Under the pieces are notes generated by a model that was not told the origin of the DNA, searched no databases, and worked only from the letters and a program-made list of their open reading frames with translations. Both the position numbers and the translations under genes were made by a program. Below, in pieces: positions 8,233 to 20,100 of a stretch of DNA of 30,326 bases. The stretch is from Parabacteroides sp. AM08-6 (GTDB lineage: Bacteria > Bacteroidota > Bacteroidia > Bacteroidales > Tannerellaceae), in contig NZ_QRMP01000036.1 of NCBI RefSeq assembly GCF_003473295.1, positions 1 to 30,326 on the forward strand. Reading direction: 5' to 3'. How positions within the stretch are numbered: position 1 is the first letter of the stretch; every line of letters begins with the position of its first letter.

Positions 8233-8735
8233 TAATTATACTATTCATAATTGTACATATTTCCATGGGAAATGAATTGGGCTATTCTTCTTCAAGCCCG
8301 ATCTGGACTCATATAACATATCAATTCCAGCATTTGAATTGGATCCATCTCTCATTGAACAGCTTCGCTTTTTTATCACTTTGTAAAGTATTACAAAAAG
8401 CATTGCCTCTATCATTAATTCTGGCATATGCCTATTTTGCTTCAATAATCATTTCTTTCTTATCAGATATGGATCTGCCAACAGTAGGGGCATCCGGAAT
8501 GATTTATACCATGTCCGGAATGTTTATCTCTATCAGCTTGATAGGAGCAAAACTTAGAATCATAGACAACAAAAAGTTTTCACTTTTCCTTTTTGGGGTC
8601 ACAATAGCCCTGGTTCTATCCGCGATTAAGCCACATATCAATTTTTCTTGCCATTTGTTAGGGCTAATCTCGGGCATCATCATTGGTATAGTGGATAATT
8701 GGCTTAATTATGAGAAGCATTCAAGACACAATTAA
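8220..8735 (+). CDS. Rhomboid-family intramembrane serine protease, phage-encoded
   Basis: The 171-residue protein has about six hydrophobic segments and the full rhomboid signature. WIHLSLNSF supplies His43 and Asn47, the oxyanion pair of the HxxxN motif. VGASGM holds the nucleophile Ser92 (GxSG). NFSCHLLGLISG supplies the catalytic His145 in the last helix, with small residues after it. It is compact, with no extra domain. The gene is wedged between the 134-aa gene (13-nt overlap) and the terminase gene (26-nt overlap), so it is translated as part of the packaging operon. Rhomboids cleave transmembrane helices near helix-breaking small residues. A substrate is not encoded in the same operon, but the nearby capsid protein has a TM-like N-terminus. 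Protease identity is well supported; the role is inferred. Confidence 0.85.
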   Translation: MEYIIIILFIIVHISMGNELGYSSSSPIWTHITYQFQHLNWIHLSLNSFAFLSLCKVLQKALPLSLILAYAYFASIIISFLSDMDLPTVGASGMIYTMSGMFISISLIGAKLRIIDNKKFSLFLFGVTIALVLSAIKPHINFSCHLLGLISGIIIGIVDNWLNYEKHSRHN

Positions 8736-10737
8736 AGAAAATAATTGCCGGCTTGAATACATAAACCAAGTCTACAATCCGGAAACTGGGGAAGGCAGCG
8801 ACACATTTCCACGGGTAAAATTATGCATCAAAGACTACCCCATACCGGTACAATATATTCCTGAAAAGATGTATCAAGAAGAACCAATATGTAAGGAAGT
8901 TCATAGAGCTGGATCAATCAAAGAATACTTTAAAAAGAAGAAGATACCATATTCCAAACTCCACTATCAAGAGTTCTTAATCTGCTTTTTCAAACTCCGG
9001 ATAGATTACGATTTCGAATACTTCGCTTATACGTGTCTTACTATTGAAGATGGCCGTAACGGATTAGGGGATATTCCTTTCAAGCTCAATAGAGGACAAA
9101 GAAGGCTTTTAAAAAAGCTGGAAGAACAACGTCTTGCAGGAAAGCCTATCCGAATTATACTACTCAAATCCAGGCAGTGGGGAGGTTCCACATTGATACA
9201 GTTGTATATGCTATGGATTCAGTTGGTACATAAAGAAAAATGGCATAGCATCATTTGCGCCCATCTTGACCAGGCAGCCAAGCATATTAGAGGTATGTTC
9301 CAAAGGGCCCTTAAAATGTACCCAGACCTTTCTAATGAAAAATATGAGCTCACACCATATCAAAACACACAAAACATAAAAGAGGTAAAAGCCCGGGGGT
9401 GTCGTATCACCGTTGGTTCTGCAGAATCCCCTGATTCGGTCCGTTCTCAAACCGCATTCATGATCCACTATTCCGAAGTCGGTTTATTCCCGGCTACCGA
9501 AGGGAAAAAGCCCGAAGATCTTATCGGTGCAACCAGTAGTGTAGTGAAAAGAATCCCCTACTCTATGATTGTATATGAAAGTACAGCTAAAGGCATAGGA
9601 AACTTTTTCCATACACAATGGCTCAATGCTACAGATCCAGATAAAAAATCAGCATTCGAGCCGGTATTCGTCGAATGGTTTCTCATTGATATGTATTCCG
9701 AAGAGATTAAAATACAATACGAAGATTTTATAAATAGCATGACAGACTATGAATGGATGCTATTTGAGAAAGGCGCAACACTTGAAGCGATTAATTGGTA
9801 TCGGGGGAAAAGTGGAGAATCTGCATCAGAATCCAGTATGAAAGAAGAATTTCCTTCTGATGACATTGAGGCATTCCAGAACTCCGGGCAACCCGTATTT
9901 AATGTTACGCATGTTGAAAGATTACGAAAAGATTGTATTTCTCCAATTGCGATCGGAGAAGTCTATGGACGAGCTTCGGCTGCATCGGCCAAGTTAAAAC
10001 CCGATCTAAGGAAAAGAGTTTTGCAGGGCGTCTCCTTCTCTGAAAACAATAAAGGATGCTTAAAAATTTGGGAGATGCCGGACAACTCAATAAATATCAG
10101 TAATAGGTACGTCATATTTGTGGACACTGGAGGCAGGAGCAGCAAGGCGGATTATTCCGTCGCAACCGTCTTTGATCGCTATTGGATGATGTTTGGCGGC
10201 AAACCGTCGGTCGTAGCTCAATGGAGGGGACACATAGACCACGATATCCTTGTGTGGAAATGCGCTCAATTAGGTGTATTCTACCGGAATGCCCTGCTTG
10301 TATTTGAAAGCAACACCCATGATACAGAAAAAGACAACGATACGGATGGCGATCACACCGAATTTATCTTTGATACGATCTCCAAATACTATACAAACCT
10401 ATATTCTCGCACTCCTGCAGATAAAATAGTCGAAGGATTACCACCGAAATGGGGTTTCCACATGAACAAAGCTACAAAAGCAATGATCATAGACACCTAT
10501 ATCAGCATCTTACGCGAACAGGGCTACAAGGAAAGGGACAACGACGCCCTTAATGAAGCCCGGTGGTATGAGAAAAAAGCAAATGGAACCTTCGGTAATA
10601 TAGACGGTAAACACGACGACATACTAATAACCCGAATGGGAGGCCTTCATGTCTGCTACGATCTTCCATTACCCAAAGAAATATCCGATAGTAAATCAAT
10701 TAGAAGTCGGGGGATTCTCGGCGAATCAACAATTTAA
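8710..10737 (+). CDS. Terminase large subunit (TerL)
   Basis: The 675-residue protein is the DNA-packaging motor and headful nuclease. The ATPase half has a Walker A-like loop KSRQWGGST (residues 153-161) and a Walker B-like AFMIHYSEVG with the catalytic Glu256; Ser in place of the usual Asp before it is seen in many TerLs. The C-terminal RNase H-like nuclease shows Asp472 in VIFVDTGGRSSKADYS, Glu533 in LLVFESN, and Asp636/Asp637 in GKHDDILITR, matching the three-metal-ligand pattern. Length is at the upper end for TerL. It starts at 8710 inside the rhomboid gene end. It is transcribed opposite to the capsid genes, which is unusual, and no portal gene is next to it. Confidence 0.9.
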   Translation: MRSIQDTIKENNCRLEYINQVYNPETGEGSDTFPRVKLCIKDYPIPVQYIPEKMYQEEPICKEVHRAGSIKEYFKKKKIPYSKLHYQEFLICFFKLRIDYDFEYFAYTCLTIEDGRNGLGDIPFKLNRGQRRLLKKLEEQRLAGKPIRIILLKSRQWGGSTLIQLYMLWIQLVHKEKWHSIICAHLDQAAKHIRGMFQRALKMYPDLSNEKYELTPYQNTQNIKEVKARGCRITVGSAESPDSVRSQTAFMIHYSEVGLFPATEGKKPEDLIGATSSVVKRIPYSMIVYESTAKGIGNFFHTQWLNATDPDKKSAFEPVFVEWFLIDMYSEEIKIQYEDFINSMTDYEWMLFEKGATLEAINWYRGKSGESASESSMKEEFPSDDIEAFQNSGQPVFNVTHVERLRKDCISPIAIGEVYGRASAASAKLKPDLRKRVLQGVSFSENNKGCLKIWEMPDNSINISNRYVIFVDTGGRSSKADYSVATVFDRYWMMFGGKPSVVAQWRGHIDHDILVWKCAQLGVFYRNALLVFESNTHDTEKDNDTDGDHTEFIFDTISKYYTNLYSRTPADKIVEGLPPKWGFHMNKATKAMIIDTYISILREQGYKERDNDALNEARWYEKKANGTFGNIDGKHDDILITRMGGLHVCYDLPLPKEISDSKSIRSRGILGESTI

Positions 10738-10748
10738 TAATTACAGTC

Positions 10749-11111
10749 ATGAAAGAAGAAATTTCAATTATCCAGTTTTTAAAACAGTGGTTCTTCTTAA
10801 AAAGAAAATCCATTCAGTTATCACTCGCTATCCGGTTGTGTGACCTGAAGCAACAGGCATTCAACCGCCGGTACTTTGTCATACTCGACCACAACGACAA
10901 GCTGATATCACTTTCAAAAGAAGATATCAATCGCATGAAACGACTGCGTGTAATTCAAAAAAATGTAACGCATCTGGACCTGATGGAAAAGGCTTTTTAC
11001 TATACTCCGCTATCAAGAAACGCTTCCAATGCGTTATCCCCCGAAGAACGTAAAAAACGCAGAGAAACTTATATAAAATACATCCGGTCAAAAAAACGTA
11101 TTACCATCTAA
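10749..11111 (+). CDS. Small basic phage protein of unknown function (120 aa)
   Basis: The ATG at 10749 lies 11 nt after the terminase stop. The product is very basic, rich in Lys and Arg, with a helical N-terminus (MKEEISIIQFLKQWFFLKRK) and a C-terminal basic tail (KKRRETYIKYIRSKKRITI). No domain is recognised. The composition fits a nucleic-acid-binding protein. It is the last gene of the packaging operon; its stop lies 3 nt before the bidirectional terminator hairpin. Confidence 0.65.
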   Translation: MKEEISIIQFLKQWFFLKRKSIQLSLAIRLCDLKQQAFNRRYFVILDHNDKLISLSKEDINRMKRLRVIQKNVTHLDLMEKAFYYTPLSRNASNALSPEERKKRRETYIKYIRSKKRITI

Positions 11112-11113
11112 AG

Positions 11114-11138
11114 AAGATCCCGGTCATTCCGGGATCTT
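11114..11138. terminator. Bidirectional terminator between convergent operons
   Basis: A perfect 10-bp stem, AAGATCCCGG / CCGGGATCTT, encloses a 5-nt loop. It follows the plus-strand stop (11109-11111) directly. The minus-strand stop of the giant gene (TGA, 11126-11124) lies in the loop, so one hairpin serves both operons. Confidence 0.8.
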
Positions 11139-14100
11139 TCCATTTTTGAGTGAATTAACCATTTCTTTTTTCTTGGCGGCTACTTCCTCCTTCAAATACT
11201 TTAAGTACTCTTCATCTGTCGTCTCCCTTATTTCGTCATTCAGATCACTTATTTCATCGTAACATGATTTTATAAACTCGGCCTTTTTCCATTCGTCGCT
11301 ATTCTCAAACTCTTCGAGCTTTTGAATATATTTTGCACTTTGAAGAGAAGGTGAATTATCAATAAGTCTCTCATATTTACGATAAGCGTGTTCGGCCTCC
11401 TTCATCTCATCCAAATACTTGTAAAACTTCTCGTTCACCTTCATCATCGTCCCATCGACTTCTCCTGTGTCATAAAACCGGTTTATAATCGGAACATTGT
11501 GCCAAGAGAAATCGTTCAATCCAGTAGGCACACCTATCACAGTCTTGAAAGTTTGATTTAATGTAGCAAACATACCACCCAGATAAGCCTCAAACAAATG
11601 CTCTATTGCAGCAGGATTCAATAGGTCGGCACCGGAATGTGCTTCAAGTGTTTCAAATTTACGAATAGCCTCGTCGCCTCCGGCAAGGGCATTAAGATAT
11701 TCAGATACCTTTACTGGTAGAACATTCGTACTCCTGTACACTTTTTGGTATTCCGGATCATATTCATTGAACGGCGTAATCTTAGCAATGGGCTTACCTG
11801 TAAAATCGGTATTGGTCACGTATGACTCAAACACCGGCTGAAAGCTACTCGGAACATATACACTCGATCCTCCTACGGGATTCAACGGAAGAAGATCTAA
11901 CAATCCCAATGTTGTATTACAAATGGCTTCTGTCCTCTCGTCATACCCACAAACACAACGTAAAACCGCATCCCCAATGCCATAGAAAGCTCTCAACTCT
12001 ATGGGCAGCGGAATTTTAAGAAATCCATCCATTCCTATAAAGCCCAGAGGAATACAAAGATTGTTTTTCCTTACATAATCTGGAAGACCCATATATTTTT
12101 CTCGATCATCATCATCACCAAGAAGAGAAAGAATAGATGGTATAACCATACCTGCAACAGCAAAACTCCCCAATAGCCCAGCTGTCCCTTTCTTATTCTT
12201 CATAAACATGCCATAGGCATTATTCAATGATTGAACCGCGGCATTAAAGAATAGAAAGAAACTCTTGAATGTTGAATTTCCCATTGCTCCGCTTCCCTTT
12301 CTATTAAAGTTAATCGTCACTTCTTTTGCATCAGAAACAGATTGTAGGATGCTTCTACCCTCCTCTCGGCTTGTCATATAAGTTGCAAACCTTGACAAAT
12401 TTTCCGCCCACTCGTTCGGTAGCTGCATGAAATCCAGAACAGCATTATAACCCCGTTTTGTTTTTGCCCATTTCCCTGTTTTAAGACTATTCTCTATTTG
12501 CGCCTTGTACTTATCTATGCTATAAAGTGCTGTATATCCGGTTTGAGCACCATTACTAAGAAACTCCTCCAACATAACCGATACAGGATTATTCGGATCG
12601 GCCTTCCATTTATCACCTAATTTCATCCGGTCAAAAAGAGCTTTACTTGCTTTTGGGATATTTCTAAAGAAACGACGCTGGTATTTACCACCCTCCTTAA
12701 CTCCCAATGTGGCAGAAGACCAAATCAAGTCCCTTGATAAATTAGAGAAAACAAACGCCGGGTTGCGTGTCGTAAAGTTAGCCGCCATCTGCCGATTTGC
12801 CCACTCCATTCCCTTCACAAACTTACTCTGGTTTCTTTCTGGCGAATTTAACCCATTTATTGCTTGTGCTACCTTGGGATTTCCATGAACATATACGACA
12901 TACTCTTCCCCATTAAGCTTAACTTTGACAGTATGTTCTTCAACTTCTTTAGGAGACGCTTTCAAATCAATCTTCAGTCTACCCTTGCGGAACTCTGCTC
13001 TACCTTCTGATTGTAGTCTCAACATTTCAGCATCGTGTTCCTCTATGTTTTTACGATACTGTTCCGCATCATCGTCAAATTGGGGATAAGACGGTTCCCA
13101 TATCTCTTTCCCATTTGCATCTATTTTGGTTTGCACATACCATTGCCTGCTCACACTCAAACCTTCGCTATTTTCACTTTGAGCGAGACGATATAGATGC
13201 AATTTCATCTGATTCTTATTGCCACCAACAATGGCACTGTTTCCCATGGACATCATATAGGCCAGCGGATCATCAGCCCTCGATGTTCGTCCCTTTGCTG
13301 TTTTGATAGGATCGTTGTACGGGATCTCTGAATCCGTGTAATAATCATACACATCATGCGCCACCGCTTCATCGAATCCCCTAAGAGGAATATAATGCTC
13401 ATACATCCCCTTTATCCGGTCATAAGTCTCTCGATTGATCATTCCGCTATCAAATGACTTTTTCAAGGAGAAATCATTTACTGCATGTATTTTACTCCAA
13501 AGATCCTTAACTTCCGTCTTGTATCTTGATTCTATATCGGCAATAAAATCATCTACACTAACTTCGCCCAATTCTTTCTGAATAGCAGTCAAACCAGAGA
13601 AATCTTTGTCGGAGAGCGATTGCCGCATATCCTCGAATACATCATCAGACAGAGGCGAAAGCTCTGAAAACTTCTTATCTTCTATTTCCGATTTCAATCT
13701 ATCTCTCAACTCATCATCTTTAATAGCGTCTATAGCTTCTGCCAATTCATCATACCGCATTTTCTCATTACGCTCTAACCCATGCTTGGCCATGACGTAA
13801 TTCTCAACATCCCGTTGCGTTATTCCTTTTTCAGTTAATCGCTTTACAGCGTCAACCATTGGGTCCACCAACTTCAATTTGAACTGTTCTTGTTCGTATG
13901 TATTTCGAGAAGACAATGTGTTTTCATACAGATACACATTCATATAGTCAGGAATCGGCTTCCCCGTTTTTTTCTCAAACATATCCTGTAGCTTTTTTAC
14001 AGCTATCATCCGGTCAACATAAGCCTCATGGAACAGTTCGGTTCGAGATTGGATCTTTCCCTTTAACTCGGCTTTCTTTTCTGGGGACATACGTAACTCA

Positions 14101-17100
14101 TCAAAAGGCTTCTTGCTCCTGAATAACGTATCATATTCTTTGATGTTTTCACGCACAGCATTTTCTGCTTTTGTCTGCTTCATCACATCAAATGCCGTAT
14201 CGCTATCTTTCAGACGATTTTTGCTCTTCCAAAGCATATACATGATATCACCATCGGACATCTTAAGATCGATTCCTATTTTTCGAAGTGAGCTTCTGAT
14301 CGCAGAGCATATTTTCTGTATGATACCGGGATCCGACATCGTTTCAGCAAGATGCGCGCAGTATTCTTCTCCGGAGATCGTCTTGTCGTTAAACTCACTC
14401 ATCAAAGATTCTTGTACATCTTTTGGCAGGGAATCAAAGACAAAGCCCATTGTAGAAGAAAAGTTTTCACCCAACAACCCGCGTAAACCTTTATGTGCTA
14501 CAACCTCATGTAAAACAGTAGCCTGCACATCAGCCACACTTTCAGCGTTAGGAATGACCAAATATACTTCTCTCGTTTTGGTGTCGTACCAACCTTTTGA
14601 TCCACGTTTCTGACGTTGTTGTTTAAGATCATCATCTGTAATCTCGTTTACATCTTTGATAATGTGGACAGGGGTATTCAAGCTACCGGCCAATTCATCT
14701 ACCGCAGAAGTAATTTCCCCCTCTTTATTGATAATTTTTGCTTTGTCTGCTTGCAAAATTGAAATCAACTTCGTATCTTTGATACCAGAAACGAGGGAAG
14801 TTTCTTGGTTAAACCCGGGAGTTGTTATTCCGGAAAGTGAATCAAGTAATTTCCCTTTTTCATCAATTGATCGTTGCGATTTAGTGTTTCTAAAACGAAC
14901 TCCTGCATATTCTTCCGTTATGTCCGGAATATCTGATAAGCTTGCTTCTTTTTCTTTCGCTATCTTGTATTCAGCATTCGAATCCATAACTCCCTCATTA
15001 GCATAACTTTTGTAGTTATATAGGATGTCTTCATCCTGCTTAACCTCCAATACATCCAATAAATTAATGTCTGCAGCAGATAAAGAATTTTGAATAAATC
15101 TTAATGTTGTTTTGTCGATCTCCGCATTGGAAGTAAGGATTACATTGTTACCATGTTTGCCGGCTTCATAAGACAAGGCAGCGACGAGCTCTTCCCGTGA
15201 CATAGCAGGATCGAGAAAGGCATATTTGTTTATATTATTGCCATGATCAAGTATTATGGCTGATAGCTTAGGTGTAATACCTCGTTTCTGTTTACTTATA
15301 AATTTAGCTATATCACTTGCATCACGAATCTTCACTCTTTCTCCAGATGGCTTATAAAAAACACTTCGGTCAAACTGATATATTTGTGGAGTAACTACGT
15401 TTTTAGGATTACCCCCCTTCTCTTTTACAACTCCTTCATTCTCATCAAACTGTAAGTATTTTCCAGAATCAAGATTTATAACAATAGAACTCATTGTCTC
15501 AATTCCGGTATTGAACATCGCCTTTTTTAGTCTTTTATGTATATTAATATCAGGAATTGATGCCCGCAGGGTACCTGAAGGATGATTATGTACAAAACAA
15601 ACCTTCTTCGCCCCAAATTCTTTTGCGGCCGTCATTAATAGTTTCACATCAGCCAGTGTGGCATCAGTTCCACCCGTACTTGAATAATAAACCCCATACG
15701 TGCCATCAGCGCGTATCATTACAAGAAAAGAATTCTCTGTTGCCGCACTCTCCAAATTTTTAAATAGAAATGCTATATCTCTTGACGATTTAATCCGTGA
15801 AGCGCCGGTAAGCTCTGACCCCATAAATGTAAGGCCTCCTTTTTCAGTAAGCTGCCTCTCCATGAAAGTTATTCCTACATCGTGAGTATTTGATTCATAG
15901 CCGACTTCATTTCTTACTTTCTCTATTTTTTCATCAACAGGCATTACACTTACATGGTCAGCACTCTTACCCCATTCAATTTGCATTTGAATTGAGTTAT
16001 TCGAGTTAAAAAATAAAGAAGGTTCTGATGCGGTTACTTCATTTCCTGTATTGGCATTTTGATTATTTGTCTTTTCAGCATATTTTACGCCTCTCGCAAT
16101 TTTGTATTCGGCAAAAGGTTTTGTCTTCCTATGAGACGAATCAACCCACTTCTTAAAATCGTCCAGAGGAATTTCAGTTATATTCCCCAAACCCTGCCAG
16201 CCTTCTTCATAATTGGATAAATACGCTCTTCTTGCATCTTCCAGAGAATCGAACCCCATCATGACCTTATGTTCATCAAATGATTTGTCAGGATTAACCT
16301 GGTCCACTACAAAAACTTTATCACCCTTTGGGTTCAGCCCAAGAAAAACGTCAATATGATCTCCGTCCACCCCTTCCGTACCTCGGATATAACCATACGT
16401 GTTATTCATAGTTATAGACCATTCCTTCCCGTAAGCATCTTTTCCGGAACGAACGGATCCGGCCGGCTGCTCTATCGTTACATCAAATCCATTTATTCGA
16501 ACGTGACCTTTCCGATAGTTTCCAGCCTCTTTCTGTGCATCAGTAGGATTTGTATCAACCACCTGTTCCGCTTTAGAAATATCCTGCCTTGTCTTCTGCT
16601 TCGCTGCAACACGGTCCATCATACTGAAAGCAGTTTCACTTTCCTGTAGTTTTATTTGGTCAAATCCTGATACTTCACTATCTTTGTAATCAGAAGAGCT
16701 AACAGTTTGCAGAGGAGCTGTGTCATTCTGCAATTCAGTATCGCCAATGTCTGTCGTCCTGTCGATAGCTGTTGGCTTTTCTTTTTCAAATGCTGTTAAC
16801 AACCAATTCTTTTTATAACCATCCCACTCAAGACGTACAGCTGCTTTATGGGTTTTGCTTTCAAGATTAATACGGTTATCGTTTCTATCAACAATTTCCA
16901 TATCATCTATTAACATCTGTAGATTATCCAATACTTCAGGGTGATACTTTGCTAATTTAGACAAACCAAAACCATTGCTTTTACCTGTTCCTGTTTTCCC
17001 CCATACTAAATCGATATCTCCAACATCTCTATGGTGCAAAGCAGCTACAGCCTCCCCTTCCTTTTTTTTCAATAGGAACTCTATAGCATCTTTAGCATTA

Positions 17101-20100
17101 CCCTTGAATTGATCATATATATTACCAAAAGAGCCAACACCAACGGGCTTTATTTCTCCGGATGTGCTTTCTTGTGCAATTCCATTCTTGTTACTGATAC
17201 GGCCATCAGTTCCCGAATATTCTGTTTCAGCGTCTCCAACTCTCCCGCCCTGTACAAGTTGTTCGTCTTGCAATAACTGATTGCTTCCTTCAGGTAAGCC
17301 GCCAGTTCTTCCTTCGTCATTTCGTTTAACTTCTTCATTTGATTTAATATTTTGTGCTAAGATAGCATCTATTTCTTCTTGTTCTTCCTTTATTGATTGA
17401 ATTTCATCCGCAATTTCACTATTTACATATTCAATGGTTTCATCTGTAACAGCTTCTGCCTGCTTACGCATATCTTCTTCAAAGACCTCATAATCTTCTG
17501 GGGATAGATGATAGTTTTCTTCACACCAAGCAGCATACTCATTATATTCAGCCAGTCGTTCTCTTTCGGACATTGCTTCACGATTAGCCTTCATATAATT
17601 TATAAGATCACCGCGGGTCCGGGCAGAGGATAAAACATCTATGATAGCATTACGCCCCGCATTCGGATCATTCTGATCAAAAAAATTTGTACCCCTTTCC
17701 AGATCGGCAAGCATAAGGAGTTCCCCGGCGCGTTCTATGTTTACCCCTCCTTTTGTCGGTGAAGCAAACAAACCGAACATTTTTTTACTCTCTTCGTTTC
17801 CAGATCCCGTCTCTTTCATGTAACTATCACGAGTAAGCCTGATAGTTCCATTAGCCAGAAGCATAGCCGCAAGCTCTTCCCCATTCACGGGATCTCCCAT
17901 ATCGCCAATTTCTTTAGCTATCTGATCACCAGGTTTATCTTCCTTGGCAATATTATCAAGTCCTATCCAAAAATCAGATTCCTGTTTAAGGCTATCATAT
18001 ACCTGCTGGGCCTTTAATAAAGCCTTTTCCGCTTTGTTCTCCTTTCCGATCGGAGCATCATCATATTCCAGTTGTGCTTTTTCCAGCGCATCAGAAGCTT
18101 TTCTAAGATCATTCTCAAACGCTTTCCTTGTTACAGCTATTTTCCGAGGCATTTTATCCTTATACTTTTCGGAAAGGAAATCCAGTGTATTACCCTCTCC
18201 CGATGCAATGAAGTCAGGTGTTCCATCCTCCTTCATGATGATTGGAGACTTATCTGCCTCAGATTGTGTAGTCTCAACCTCTGCTTGTCCTTGATTATTC
18301 TTGACAACAACCTGGGCCGCATCTGGCTTTTCGATTTGTACAGGGACGCTTTCTTTTGTCTCTTCATTCTCCTTGGGCAAAACTTGAACCTCCTCATCCG
18401 GAACAATAGTTTCCTGCGTGTCGCCAACTGGCACCAAGTCCTCCTTCTCGATCTCCTGTTCATGGATAGATTGAATAGCAGATTTAGTAACAATCTGCTT
18501 GGGAACAGTTACAAACTTACCATCTTCTGTCTCTACAGACATATAATCAGCATTAGGCGCAATATCCGCAGCCCGGCCTTTAACCTGCTTTCCTGTGTCA
18601 GGGTCTATATAGGCAACATCATCTCCGTTACTTATCTCCTGCTCTTCTTCCTGTGCTCTCTGCTGCTCAATCATTTGATCTTGCATATCAAACTGGGCCC
18701 GGAGATTAGCTTCGTATTGCGCTCTCTGATCAATTGCACTGACCACATTCGCAATTCCTGATATTTGCTTAGAAGAAATAACCTGCGTATTACCCTCTGG
18801 ATCTCTATAGTACATGGACTCGGAACTTTTATCAGGGTCAATTATCATTTCTCCATTATAATTTGAATCAATAACTACATCTCCCTTTACTATACAAACC
18901 GGATGTTCCATGTCTCCATTTATGAAAACTTGCTGGATCATTCCATTTTCAGCAATAAAAGGCGCATTAGCGTTATCATAGTTCATCATCTCTGTTTGAA
19001 TAGCAAGCTCGCGACGCTCTCCTTTCTCTTCATTAATTGCTTCCGGTGTACGAAGGGATTTATATGCGATATTAGACTGGACAAGATTGAACAATGCTTC
19101 TTTCTGCTCTTGGGAAAATTTATCGCTCGACTCTAAGGCTTCCAGGAATGCAACTTTCTCTTCCGGTGTTGCTGCTTCAAGTTCATTGCCGATACCAAGC
19201 ATCTCGTTGTCACCCTGAAATTCTTTATCAAAGGCTATCTTCGCGTTTTTATAGTCTCTTCGCGTCTTCATTTTGTCATGTTGCCTTTTAACAAACCCCG
19301 GTGCTCCTGCAGCTGAAAAATACGCACCGCCTCCCATACCGTAAATAAAAGAGTCACCAACTCCATCCATTAGATTTCGATTAGGATCAGCTCCGGTTAT
19401 TTTATCAGTTATATTCTCTGCCAACTGCGAAGCCACCTCTTCAATACCTTCTTCCGTAGGCTCATAGAAGATACCAAACTCTTTAAAATGTTTCCGTATC
19501 TGCCCCATCAAGCCCTTTCGCACCGCTTGTTCAGCCTTTTCTTTGCCCAAAGACTTGTACAACGTCTTCATCCAGGCATTTGACACCCCGGCCCCTAACA
19601 TTTCCGAAGCACCTTCTGCCGTGCCGGTGATGATTGCATTAGACACCTTTGCAAACTCACCCATATCAGGATTCTCCGCATCCAACTGATCATATTTATC
19701 ACTTGCTGTAATCGCACCAATCCCAGCAAGACCGGCAACCGGAGCTCCTGCAATTGTAGCGGCAGCTGCGGAAATAGACATAGGCAACGATTCGACTCCC
19801 TGTAATGCAATATCACCAATTGCCCCAGCATAATCCCCTTCTTTCCATAAATCGGAGTAAGACTTGCCATTGTATCTATCCGAATTAGCCCTCGATGTTT
19901 CTGCCACCCCTTTAAAATAATCAGATACATCCTTAAACATGCCGCCTCTTGTACCAAGCCCTAACTTTTCAATACCGCTTGTAGCTTTGTCTAAAACACC
20001 AAATAACCCGGCACCCAATTGAGCTCCACCTGTGTTTAACTTCTCTATTGCATCTCCAAGATAAGTGTCCCAGAACCCCTTATCATCTCCAGAAGTAGTT

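Noticed and set aside
14113..14613. 166-codon plus-strand frame inside the polyvalent gene
   Set aside because: Antisense to the conserved metallopeptidase domain; Ser/Thr-rich shadow translation.
16979..17000. Perfect P-loop-like string GKTGTGKS in the giant protein (residues 1102-1109)
   Set aside because: It lies inside the barnase/EndoU-like nuclease domain where a WG...GxGL pattern is expected, and there is no Walker B or ATPase fold around it. A chance look-alike.
18233..18493. 86-codon same-strand frame rich in Arg/Leu
   Set aside because: Low-complexity product that follows from the acidic linker read in another frame.
18072..18761. 229-codon plus-strand frame inside the polyvalent gene
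   Set aside because: Antisense shadow with Leu/Ser/Cys-rich low-complexity sequence and no promoter or leader.
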